NCBI RefSeq assembly: GCF_030549615.1
Contig: NZ_CP130832.1
Span: forward strand, 2,356,001-2,420,000
Direction: 5' to 3'
DNA: 64,000 nucleotides
DNA from: Stenotrophomonas sp. 610A2
GTDB lineage: Bacteria > Pseudomonadota > Gammaproteobacteria > Xanthomonadales > Xanthomonadaceae
Each line of letters opens with the position of its first letter. Position 1 is the stretch's first letter. Positions 29,252 through 36,054 of this stretch are shown in pieces. The notes under the pieces were generated by a model. The model ran no database searches. It was not told where the DNA came from and worked only from the letters and a program-made list of their open reading frames with translations. The translations under genes were made by a program, and so were the position numbers.

Positions 29252-30591
29252 GCACTTTCCTTCGTTGGCTGTCTCTGGTCTTACTGTTCGCTTCTCCGCT
29301 TGCATGGGCAACCTGCTACAAGGTGGAAAGCGTTGGCAATGCCACCACCACGATCCAGACCGCGATCCGGCCGGGGGAGGGCACTGCAGCCGTCTGGGGC
29401 GGTGCCTGTGACAGCTGCAATGGTTCGCTTGGCCTGCCCAGCGTGATCAATGTCAGTGATCCAGCATTCCAGCCCTATCCAACGCTGATCGCCAGCGCGG
29501 TGGCGCCGCTCACTTTGTACGGTTCCTCCGCCGGCTACGATCCAGAACGGGTGTTTTTCCGTTGCGCGCCGGGTGATGCGGTATACGAAATGTTTTCCAC
29601 GAACGCCGATGACCTGTACAGCGGTTGGTACACCGGTGGCGATTCGTTGGGCAATTCGCTGGGCTTGCAGTCCGCATATCGGACCGCGTGGCGGAATGTG
29701 TTGCTTCGCCTGACCCATATGGAAACTGGACAGTACTTCACCGATGTCTGGGCGGAGCGCTTGCTGGAGGGACTGGATGTGGACTCACGCGGCTATCGCC
29801 TTGTGAAGGCAAAGAACCTCAGCGCAGTGCGTTCGGAGTTGTTCAGTGCGCCGTTGGAATCCACGTATTACTACGTTGTTTCGCCGTCGCAACGTTATCT
29901 CTACACCCAGCCGGCTGCCTATATCGCGATCAAGGGCCCGGGTCTGGCCTATCCGAATGTAGGCAAGACACACTATGGCAACCACTATGGCTGGCATTAC
30001 AACTGGCCGGGTGCGATCGGGCTGCTGAACGGGGTGACGTTGAAGCGCTATCCCACCTGCGCGGTGCTGAACGTCACGCCACATGTTGTGTTCCCCCGGC
30101 TGTCGATCGCAGAGATCAATGAAGGCGTCAGTCACGAAGTTCCGTTCCAGGTGAGCTTCAAGTGCCAGACTGGTTTCACCAACAGCACGGCCAGCAATGG
30201 CACCGCCTTGGGCATCAAGGTGTCGTCCGGCGCCGCTGCTGCGGCTGCATCGCTCGGACTGGTGAATGCAAATGGCGGCATTTCCTATCTGGTATCGGAC
30301 CGCTACAACGAGGCCGGCATGGCGAAGGGAGTGGGAATCCGCTTGCTGCGCGACGGCGTGGTGATGAACTTACTGCGGGACGAGAACTCCGCTGGCGGTG
30401 CGAATGCCCAGGCGCGCGGCTGGTACCCGGCCGTTGGTAGCGCTACGCAGTCCGGCGGTAGTGCAGGTGGTGTCACTCAATACAATGAGACTTTCACCGC
30501 CCGGATTGAAAAACTCTCCGAAGGCACCCGGCCGCAGGTAAGCGCCGGCCGTGTCGAAGCAACCGCGCAGATCATCATACGGGGCCAATAA
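29248..30591 (+). CDS. Putative pilus tip adhesin
   Basis: 447 aa. Signal peptide (MSTFLRWLSLVLLFASPLAWA), a unique N-terminal domain of about 270 residues with several Cys and many aromatics (YYYVVSPSQRYLYTQ, HYGNHYGWHYNWPG), then a C-terminal pilin domain (about 290-447) with LNVTPHVVFP and VPFQVSFKCQT and a GRVEATAQIIIRGQ tail. This two-domain shape is that of tip adhesins such as FimH. The ligand is unknown. Coupled to the usher by a 4-bp overlap. Confidence 0.8.
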   Translation: MSTFLRWLSLVLLFASPLAWATCYKVESVGNATTTIQTAIRPGEGTAAVWGGACDSCNGSLGLPSVINVSDPAFQPYPTLIASAVAPLTLYGSSAGYDPERVFFRCAPGDAVYEMFSTNADDLYSGWYTGGDSLGNSLGLQSAYRTAWRNVLLRLTHMETGQYFTDVWAERLLEGLDVDSRGYRLVKAKNLSAVRSELFSAPLESTYYYVVSPSQRYLYTQPAAYIAIKGPGLAYPNVGKTHYGNHYGWHYNWPGAIGLLNGVTLKRYPTCAVLNVTPHVVFPRLSIAEINEGVSHEVPFQVSFKCQTGFTNSTASNGTALGIKVSSGAAAAAASLGLVNANGGISYLVSDRYNEAGMAKGVGIRLLRDGVVMNLLRDENSAGGANAQARGWYPAVGSATQSGGSAGGVTQYNETFTARIEKLSEGTRPQVSAGRVEATAQIIIRGQ

Positions 30592-31310
30592 TGTCCCTCC
30601 AGCACCTGCTCACCACTGTTCTGTTGCTGGCCTGCGGGAACGCGATGGCAGGCGTCACGGCTGAGCGGACGCGGGTGATTTTTCCGCAAGGCCAGCGCGA
30701 GGTATCGCTGGTGCTCGCCAATCAGAACGATTACCCGGTAATGGTGCAGACCTGGGTAGACGATGGCGACCCCAACTCCGGGCCCGACGAGGCCGAGTCG
30801 CCCGTTATTCCGTTGCCCGCGATGTTCCAGCTCGCCGCCGGGCAGCGGCAGAGTCTGAGACTTCTCTATGTAGGCCCGTCGCCGGCTGTAGACCGGGAGT
30901 CGTTGTACTGGCTGAACCTTCTCGAGATTCCGCCGAACCGGATGGACGGCGAGGAACCGGATCCAACGCGCCTGACGGTGACGATGCGGACACAGATGAA
31001 GCTGATCTACCGGCCGGCAGCATTGAAAGCAGGGGCAGGGCAGGCCGCGGCAAAGCTCAGATTCCGGCTGGAGAACGGGCACCTGTTTGCGGCCAATACG
31101 ACGCCTTACTACATAACCGTTTCAGGGATCATGCTCTGCGGTGGCCAGCCAGTTGCGGTGACCAACGAAGGCTTGCTGGCACCGCAATCGGACACGCGCA
31201 TCGCAGATTCCGCACCTGCGTGCGTGCAGCAAGACCCGACGCTTCATTTCACCTGGATCGATGATGAGGGCAACAACCAGGCTGGCCGGGCAACGTTGTC
31301 AGCAAAGTGA
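30591..31310 (+). CDS. Periplasmic pilus chaperone, second copy
   Basis: 239 aa, PapD family: signal peptide, ERTRVIFPQGQREVSLVLANQNDYPVMVQTWVDDGD, LYWLNLLEIPPN, and TQMKLIYRPAAL. It starts one base into the TAA of the adhesin gene (TAATG). Two chaperones in one operon suggests one serves the main pilin and the other, next to the adhesin, serves the tip (inference). The C-terminal Cys pair (CGGQP, PACVQ) is unlike the first copy. Confidence 0.9.
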   Translation: MSLQHLLTTVLLLACGNAMAGVTAERTRVIFPQGQREVSLVLANQNDYPVMVQTWVDDGDPNSGPDEAESPVIPLPAMFQLAAGQRQSLRLLYVGPSPAVDRESLYWLNLLEIPPNRMDGEEPDPTRLTVTMRTQMKLIYRPAALKAGAGQAAAKLRFRLENGHLFAANTTPYYITVSGIMLCGGQPVAVTNEGLLAPQSDTRIADSAPACVQQDPTLHFTWIDDEGNNQAGRATLSAK

Positions 31311-31311
31311 G

Positions 31312-31345
31312 TGCCTGCGATTGCTTGTTGAATGCAGGCACGGTT
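31312..31345 (+). terminator. Probable terminator of the pilus operon
   Basis: GTGCCTGC (31312-31319) pairs with GCAGGCAC (31335-31342) two bases after the stop codon of the second chaperone gene; the T-run is weak (GGTTTGC). Confidence 0.45.
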
Positions 31346-31887
31346 TGCAAAAAGCGGATTGGACCGGGGATTGCAGCCAACGGCGTGGATAAAGGGCATA
31401 CCCGCTTGTTTAAGTGACGCAACACTAAAATAAGTGGCAATCGGCAAGGCACGTCGTGGTCCGGCACGGCCAGTGCTTGAACAGCTACGCGCGCCCTGCA
31501 AGATCCAGCTGCATTGGCGCTGTGGCCGCCGCTCTGTGTTGCGGTAGCTGACGCAGAACGATTGCAGCCACCTGAGCCCAAACCATCCGGGTCCAGGCTT
31601 CGTTGACCAACAGGATCAAGCCAGGCTGATGAAGCCGACCAGATAGATGCCGGTACGAGAACGAGTCGTGAAGTCGATCTGCGGGACAGACTTAGGGGCA
31701 GCTGCACCGAAGCCGTCAGCCAAACGGCATAGCTCATAGATAGACAGCGCCAAGCCATTGAAGGGTTCTGAGCCAAACAAGCAAGACGAATCGCAGTTGA
31801 GACCTCAGCTGGAACTGGACAAATCTGAGAGCTGGGCTGGGGTTGAATGCTGCAGATCTCGCGGAAAGCCCACCACGACCATTCCGC
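31346..31887 (-). other. Non-coding stretch with a possible decayed gene, left of dif
   Basis: On the minus strand the segment from about 31800 to 31620 reads as a coherent protein-like stretch (GSEPFNGLALSIYELCRLAD, then VPQIDFTTRSRTGIYLVGF) closed by a stop, with a further coherent piece (LVNEAWTRMVWAQVAAIVL) in a shifted frame to about 31490. There is no start codon. I take this as a gene relic of unknown family; chance is not excluded. Confidence 0.3.
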
Positions 31888-31915
31888 GTTTTACATAATA
31901 TACATTATGCGAAAT
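31888..31915 (-). other. dif: Chromosome dimer resolution site dif
   Basis: The minus strand contains CGCATAATGTATATTATGT, a 19-bp core identical to the E. coli dif site, and overall about 23 of 28 positions agree with that site as I remember it. The XerC-type arm is TTTCGCATAA, the central hexamer TGTATA, and the XerD-type arm TTATGTAAAA. XerC and XerD resolve dimeric chromosomes here under FtsK control. Xanthomonad filamentous phages also integrate at dif, but only one copy is seen in the window. It marks the replication terminus and the left edge of the variable region. Confidence 0.88.
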
Positions 31916-32203
31916 AATGTAATTGCTTACGCTGCAGCACGGATCCGCTCGATCTGGTTCTGGATCACATCTCACCTACCATCCCGGCCTCCTGGACGCC
32001 GCACTCATCAATGCACTGCGCCCGCACTTGACGTGTACATTTGATGCACTAAAGCGTGTACACCGAACTTCCTACCGCACACAGGTGTGTGCATTTATGC
32101 GATTCCTGCAACTTTGGGTGTCCAGCAAACCGAAGCCCTTGCTCACCACCTCATCCTGTCTTGGCGCTATCCTGAGCCAGGCAGTTTGAAGAGGAGAAGC
32201 TCA

Positions 32204-32329
32204 ATGCTTGGTTCTTTGGGGGTGCTTGCAATGGCGCTCGTCTTGGGCGCATTGGGCTGGTGGGTGGATCACACCAACCGAAAGTCGATGAAGTCGCATG
32301 ACGATGAACAGGACAAGAAGCCCAAGTAG
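32204..32329 (+). CDS. Small single-pass membrane protein
   Basis: 41 codons: one hydrophobic helix (residues 2-21, MLGSLGVLAMALVLGALGWW), then a charged tail (DHTNRKSMKSHDDEQDKKPK). It has the best ribosome site in the area, GAGGAG seven bases before the ATG, which argues for real translation despite the size. It sits between dif and the convergent KfrA-like gene. Family and role unknown. Confidence 0.5.
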   Translation: MLGSLGVLAMALVLGALGWWVDHTNRKSMKSHDDEQDKKPK

Positions 32330-32353
32330 CGCCGACAGAATGTGTCGCCAGGG

Positions 32354-33253
32354 TCAGCCCTTCGGGATCTTTTTCTTTGATTTGGCTGACCTCTGCCTGC
32401 CTCTCGCGCGGAATGCCTCCTCGATCACCGTAGGAATCCTAGTTAGTTGTTCCTCCAAGACCTCGGATTTCGCGCGTTGCCTGTCTGCTTCTTTAGCTGC
32501 CGCGAGCACTGCATCCTGGGCAGCATTCAAAGATTTCCGAAGTGATTGTTCGGTTGCAGCGTGGAGCTTTTCCGCAGAAGCCAACTTGCTTTGTAGATCT
32601 TTGGCCTGCTGACGAGCCTGGTCGATCTCTCGTGCTGCACGATCTTCAACAGAACTGGCATGTTCCATCAGGCTCTCGCGCTCAGATCTGGCTAGCTCCT
32701 GCAGTTCCTGTGAACGGGCTTCCAGAGCCCGCCTCGTAGACTCCGCTTGTTCAAGGCGCTGATCCGTAGAAGCGTGTTGTCGCGCCGATTCTGTCAGCTG
32801 CGCCTGAAGCTGTTCCACAAATTGCCGCAACTCCGCCACCTGGGTCAGTGCCAGGCGTTCGGATTGGGCCGAGGCAGTTGTTTTGGCGTGGAGCTCGGAG
32901 GCCTCCTCGGCAAAGGTCTGCTGTTGCACTCGCAGCTCGTCATACTCGGCTGCAAGCGTCTGCCTAGCATCGGTGAGCTCCTCGAGAATCGACTCGCGTG
33001 CATGTTCTAGCGCCAGTGCCCACCACTGCCCCGCTAACTCGGCCAAGACCGCCGGCGCATCCTTCAAATCTGGACGCTTCGGCTGCAGCCGGAGGCTCAG
33101 ATTTTTCCACCAAGTCTCCAGCCAGCGCGTGATCGTATTGGGTGATCCCGTGCCCAGGTGCGCGCGGATGCGTTCTACCGTCGGGCGTTCGCCATTGGCG
33201 ACCAGTTCGTCGGCGGCGGTGTGAACATCGGATTCGGTGATGCCGCGGGCCAT
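32354..33253 (-). CDS. KfrA-like DNA-binding coiled-coil protein
   Basis: 299 aa. The N-terminal 60 residues (ITESDVHTAADELVANGERPTVERIRAHLGTGSPNTITRWL) form the helix-turn-helix of the KfrA family, plasmid proteins that bind operators and repress their own genes. The rest (about 95-285) is a long coiled coil rich in Ala, Glu, Gln and Arg, ending in a basic tail RGRQRSAKSKKKIPKG. It diverges from the tyrosine recombinase gene over about 107 bp holding two palindromes, so it probably represses one or both genes (inference). The chromosomal KfrA/recombinase pair beside dif is unusual. Confidence 0.82.
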   Translation of the reverse strand: MARGITESDVHTAADELVANGERPTVERIRAHLGTGSPNTITRWLETWWKNLSLRLQPKRPDLKDAPAVLAELAGQWWALALEHARESILEELTDARQTLAAEYDELRVQQQTFAEEASELHAKTTASAQSERLALTQVAELRQFVEQLQAQLTESARQHASTDQRLEQAESTRRALEARSQELQELARSERESLMEHASSVEDRAAREIDQARQQAKDLQSKLASAEKLHAATEQSLRKSLNAAQDAVLAAAKEADRQRAKSEVLEEQLTRIPTVIEEAFRARGRQRSAKSKKKIPKG

Positions 33254-33296
33254 GAAGTCTCTCCTGTATGGGTGCCCTGCTCTGTTGATTCCATAC

Positions 33297-33345
33297 TTCC
33301 GATAAGAGATAGTTATCGGAAATAGGTGCCTGTTATCGTACGATA
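33297..33345. promoter_or_regulatory. Two palindromic operators between the KfrA-like and recombinase genes
   Basis: A perfect 9-bp inverted repeat, TTCCGATAA (33297-33305) and TTATCGGAA (33313-33321), with a 7-bp spacer, and a perfect 12-bp palindrome TATCGTACGATA (33334-33345), 15 bp before the recombinase ATG. Both share the half-site TATCG, consistent with one regulator. Confidence 0.65.
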
Positions 33346-33360
33346 CATTACATAGTACAT

Positions 33361-34437
33361 ATGAAAACTAGACTATCGCCGATACTCGCTGAGCGGCCGC
33401 CCACATTGCAGCCCGAACAACTCGCCGCGCACGCCGCTGCGGCCGTACGGGAAATCTTTGCCGAGGCCACCTCCGTCAATACCACTCGCAGCTATGCGGC
33501 GGCGCTGCGCTACTGGGCGGCCTGGTTTCAGGGGCGTTACGGCCAGTCGATTGTGCTGCCGGTGCCGGCGGCCACGGTGGTTCAGTTCGTGGTCGATCAC
33601 CTTGGGCGCAAATGCAAGGCCGGCCTGACCTGGGAGCTACCGACTGCACTGGATGTCCAACTGGTTGCCGCCGGACTTAAGCAAAAACCTGGCGCGTTCA
33701 AGCTCAGCACCGTTGTGCATCGGGTGGCCGTGCTGTCCGCTGCGCATCAGCTTAAGAAGTTCGACAATCCGTGCGAAACACCGGAAGTGCGCCAGCTGCT
33801 GGCCAAAGGCCGTCGTGCAGCACATAAACGCGGGGAGCGCCCGCGAAAGAAGACGGCCATCACCCGGACTGAATTGGAAGCGCTGGCGGCCACCTGCGAC
33901 GACTCCCTGACGGGCTTGCGCGACCGCGCCCTGCTCTACTTTGCCTTCTCCAGCGGCGGCCGTCGGCGCAGCGAAGTCGCGGCCGCCGACATGGCCGATC
34001 TGCGACGCCTTGACGTCCGGACCTACATCTATCGGCTTGAGCACGGCAAAACCTTGCAGGACGGACCGAAAGCGACCTCCACGCCGGACAAGCCGATCCT
34101 GGGCGTAGCGGCCGATGCCCTCGCTGCCTGGCTGGACGCGGCTAGCCTGACCGAGGGGCCGATCTTCCGCCGCCTTTGGGGCACCACGATCGGCCTAGGC
34201 CTGTCGTCCAAGTCGGTGGCGGATATCGTGCAGAAGCGCGCCAAGCTCGCAGGCCTGGAAGGCGACTTTGGCGGACATAGCCTGCGCTCAGGGTTTGTGA
34301 CCGAAGGGGCGCGCCGAGGGATCGCCCTGCCCGCCTTAATGGCGATGACCGACCATCGTTCCGTGGCCAGCGTGGTGGGGTACTTCCAGGCAGGAGGGGT
34401 CGCGGACAACCCCGCAGCGATGCTCGCGGGGGACTGA
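33361..34437 (+). CDS. Tyrosine recombinase/integrase
   Basis: 358-aa phage-type site-specific recombinase. N-terminal SAM-like core-binding domain (TTRSYAAALRYWAAWF), then the catalytic domain with R202 (GGRRRSEV), H306-S-L-R309, H332 (MTDHRS) and the nucleophile Y341 (VVGYFQAG). All expected catalytic residues are present. It lacks the extra helix motif of IntI integrases and is not XerC or XerD by its N-terminus. The target is unknown; dif lies 1.4 kb away. Probably controlled by the divergent KfrA-like protein. Confidence 0.88.
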   Translation: MKTRLSPILAERPPTLQPEQLAAHAAAAVREIFAEATSVNTTRSYAAALRYWAAWFQGRYGQSIVLPVPAATVVQFVVDHLGRKCKAGLTWELPTALDVQLVAAGLKQKPGAFKLSTVVHRVAVLSAAHQLKKFDNPCETPEVRQLLAKGRRAAHKRGERPRKKTAITRTELEALAATCDDSLTGLRDRALLYFAFSSGGRRRSEVAAADMADLRRLDVRTYIYRLEHGKTLQDGPKATSTPDKPILGVAADALAAWLDAASLTEGPIFRRLWGTTIGLGLSSKSVADIVQKRAKLAGLEGDFGGHSLRSGFVTEGARRGIALPALMAMTDHRSVASVVGYFQAGGVADNPAAMLAGD

Positions 34438-34453
34438 GATCTTTCGCCCCGCT

Positions 34454-34473
34454 TTGCCGGACAACTCCGGCAA
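34454..34473 (+). terminator. Hairpin after the recombinase gene
   Basis: TTGCCGGA (34454-34461) and TCCGGCAA (34466-34473) form a perfect stem with loop CAAC, 17 bp after the stop codon; no T-run follows. Confidence 0.45.
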
Positions 34474-34857
34474 CACTCTGCCTTCGACCACAAGTAGCCC
34501 TCCAACGGCTCCTATGCAGTATTTCGCAACCCATATCGCCCGAAAGACGCCCGATCGGCCGGGGCTCACCTATAGCGACGGGCGCGCTTGGCCAGGCTGG
34601 AATGGAATTTTGGCTGACACAGCTAAACGTCTACGGTCCCACCAGCGGTGATGGAGCAAGAGGATGTGTTCGTTCTATTGCCGAGCGCAGCTGGACACAT
34701 GTAGGGAACCTCTACTTTTTCGCAAACGGCACCCTGAATCCCCCTTCCCTACCCTCGATAGACATCCCTAGTCCCCTGCCCCGCTGAAGTCCGCTTCCGG
34801 CCAGAAGCCGACATCCACGCGGCACAATCGTATCCAACGCACACCTCAATCGCGTTG
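34474..34857. other. Gene-free stretch before the metal cluster
   Basis: About 380 bp. No convincing gene. Contains one copy of the CGGCCAGAAGC repeat near 34789-34814. Confidence 0.4.
34789..34814. repeat. CGGCCAGAAGCGGAC hairpin repeat, copy 1
   Basis: GTCCGCTTCCGGCCAGAAGC followed by CGACAT. The family forms a stem between GTCCGCTT and AAGCGGAC. This copy has one mismatch. Other copies lie at 38055, 39640, 42173, 61418 and 62038. Confidence 0.6.
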
Positions 34858-35484
34858 TTACTTCACCGCTGCACGCCACGCAGGCCACGCCTCGCCGATC
34901 ACGGCCAGCGCGGATTTCAGGAACAGCAGCGCGATCACCGCGCCTGCTGCGATATCGGGCCAGCCGCTTCCGGTCAGCGCAACGCCACCGGCGGCCACCA
35001 GTACACCGATGTTGGCGGCGACATCATTGCGTGAACACTCGAAGGTGCTTTTCATGTTGATGATGAGCGCGCGGAACCGCCACAGCAGTGCCAGGCACAC
35101 CAGATTGGCCACCAGCGCGATTGCTCCGAACCCCAGCATTAAGCCGCTGGAAGGTGGCACGCCGTGAACCAGTTTGCTGACCACCTCCACCACGATGAAG
35201 ACAAAGAAGGCCAGGATCAGCAGCCCCTTGGCGAGGGCTGCACCAGCCTCCCAGCGCGCCCCCCGGTTCACTGCCCACAGGCTCAGGCCGTACACAATCG
35301 CGTCGCCCAGCATGTCCACTGCATCGGCCTGCAGGGCACTGGAGCGCGCCACGATGCCCGCGCCGAACTCGATGAAGAACATCGCCAGGTTGATAATGAG
35401 TACCGCCACCAGTACGCGCCGCTGCGCACTGTGAAGGGCCAGCGCTTCCAGTTCCTGGCGCTTGTGGCCGCAGCAGTGGTCCAT
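34858..35484 (-). CDS. CDF-family metal cation efflux protein
   Basis: 208-aa inner membrane transporter of the cation diffusion facilitator type, exporting divalent metal in exchange for protons. From the ATG at 35484 (MDHCCGHKRQ, a Cys/His metal-binding start) there are five to six hydrophobic helices; LQADAVDMLGDAIVYGLS and FECSRNDVAANIGVL carry the Asp residues of the metal site. It lacks a long C-terminal cytoplasmic domain. Its promoter is a MerR type with a 19-bp spacer, shared with the divergent MerR gene. Likely metals are Zn, Cd or Pb by the regulator type (inference). Confidence 0.87.
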   Translation of the reverse strand: MDHCCGHKRQELEALALHSAQRRVLVAVLIINLAMFFIEFGAGIVARSSALQADAVDMLGDAIVYGLSLWAVNRGARWEAGAALAKGLLILAFFVFIVVEVVSKLVHGVPPSSGLMLGFGAIALVANLVCLALLWRFRALIINMKSTFECSRNDVAANIGVLVAAGGVALTGSGWPDIAAGAVIALLFLKSALAVIGEAWPAWRAAVK

Positions 35485-35536
35485 GGATGTCTCCCGCCAG
35501 GCTCTGTGCCCGGGCTTGAAAAAGGGTGGGATAGTC

Positions 35537-35567
35537 GTTATCAACCCTGTAGCCCCTACAAGGTCAA
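35537..35567 (-). promoter_or_regulatory. MerR-type promoter/operator of the CDF gene
   Basis: On the minus strand, -35 TTGACC (35567-35562), a 19-bp spacer and -10 GATAAC (35542-35537). The spacer holds the near-perfect dyad ACCTTGTAG-GGG-CTACAGGGT (35544-35564). The overlong spacer is the hallmark of promoters twisted open by MerR proteins. It lies just before the divergent merR-like start. Confidence 0.85.
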
Positions 35568-35571
35568 GCCC

Positions 35572-35982
35572 ATGCCCAGCCACCTCACCATCGGCCAGCT
35601 GGCTCGCCAAACCGGCACCAAGGCCGAAACCATCCGCTATTACGAGAAGATCGGGCTGCTGCAGCCGCCGCTACGCTCGGAAGGCAACTACCGCTACTAC
35701 GGCGCGCAGGACCAGAGGCGCCTGTCGTTCGTGCGCCGCGCCCGCGAGCTTGGCTTCTCCATCGAACAGATCCGCGAGTTGATTGCCTTTGGTGAACAGC
35801 GGGAGCACGAGTGCAGTTCGGTGGACGATGTGGTGAAAGCGCACATCGCAGACATCACACGCCGGATCCAGGACCTGCAGGCGTTGCAGGGCGAGCTGGA
35901 GCGGATGATCGGCAATTGCCCGGGCGGCCGCGTGGCCGACTGCAGGGTGCTGGAAGCCCTTCAACCGCAGCCTGTCGCTTGA
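35572..35982 (+). CDS. MerR-family metal-responsive regulator (CadR/PbrR type)
   Basis: 136 aa. Helix-turn-helix MPSHLTIGQLARQTGTKAETIRYYEKIGLLQPP, dimer coiled coil, and three cysteines in the positions used by Cd/Pb sensors: HECSS, GNCPGG and ADCRV. It activates metal-efflux promoters when bound to metal. Its start is the ATG at 35572, 8 bp past the operator dyad. A second MerR-type promoter overlaps its stop codon and faces the TonB receptor gene, so one regulator likely controls both efflux and the receptor. Confidence 0.92.
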   Translation: MPSHLTIGQLARQTGTKAETIRYYEKIGLLQPPLRSEGNYRYYGAQDQRRLSFVRRARELGFSIEQIRELIAFGEQREHECSSVDDVVKAHIADITRRIQDLQALQGELERMIGNCPGGRVADCRVLEALQPQPVA

Positions 35983-36009
35983 CCTTGTAGCCGCATCAAG
36001 GTTTACAAC
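35979..36009 (+). promoter_or_regulatory. Second MerR-type promoter, facing the TonB receptor gene
   Basis: -35 TTGACC (35979-35984), a 19-bp spacer, and -10 TACAAC (36004-36009). ACCTTG and CAAGGT (ends of the spacer dyad) repeat the half-site of the CDF operator. The -35 box overlaps the stop codon of the merR-like gene. Confidence 0.75.
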
Positions 36010-36054
36010 GCCGGGCTACTTCGCCACCGCGCGGCCTTGCCGCCCTGACGACCC

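Noticed and set aside
33341..33364. CATTACATAGTACATATG as a second dif site
   Set aside because: It shares only AT-rich words with dif and lacks the CGCATAA and TTATGT arms in the right spacing.
33361..34437. The tyrosine recombinase as the missing integron integrase
   Set aside because: No IntI-type extra helix or N-terminus was recognised, and it is not next to the attC sites.
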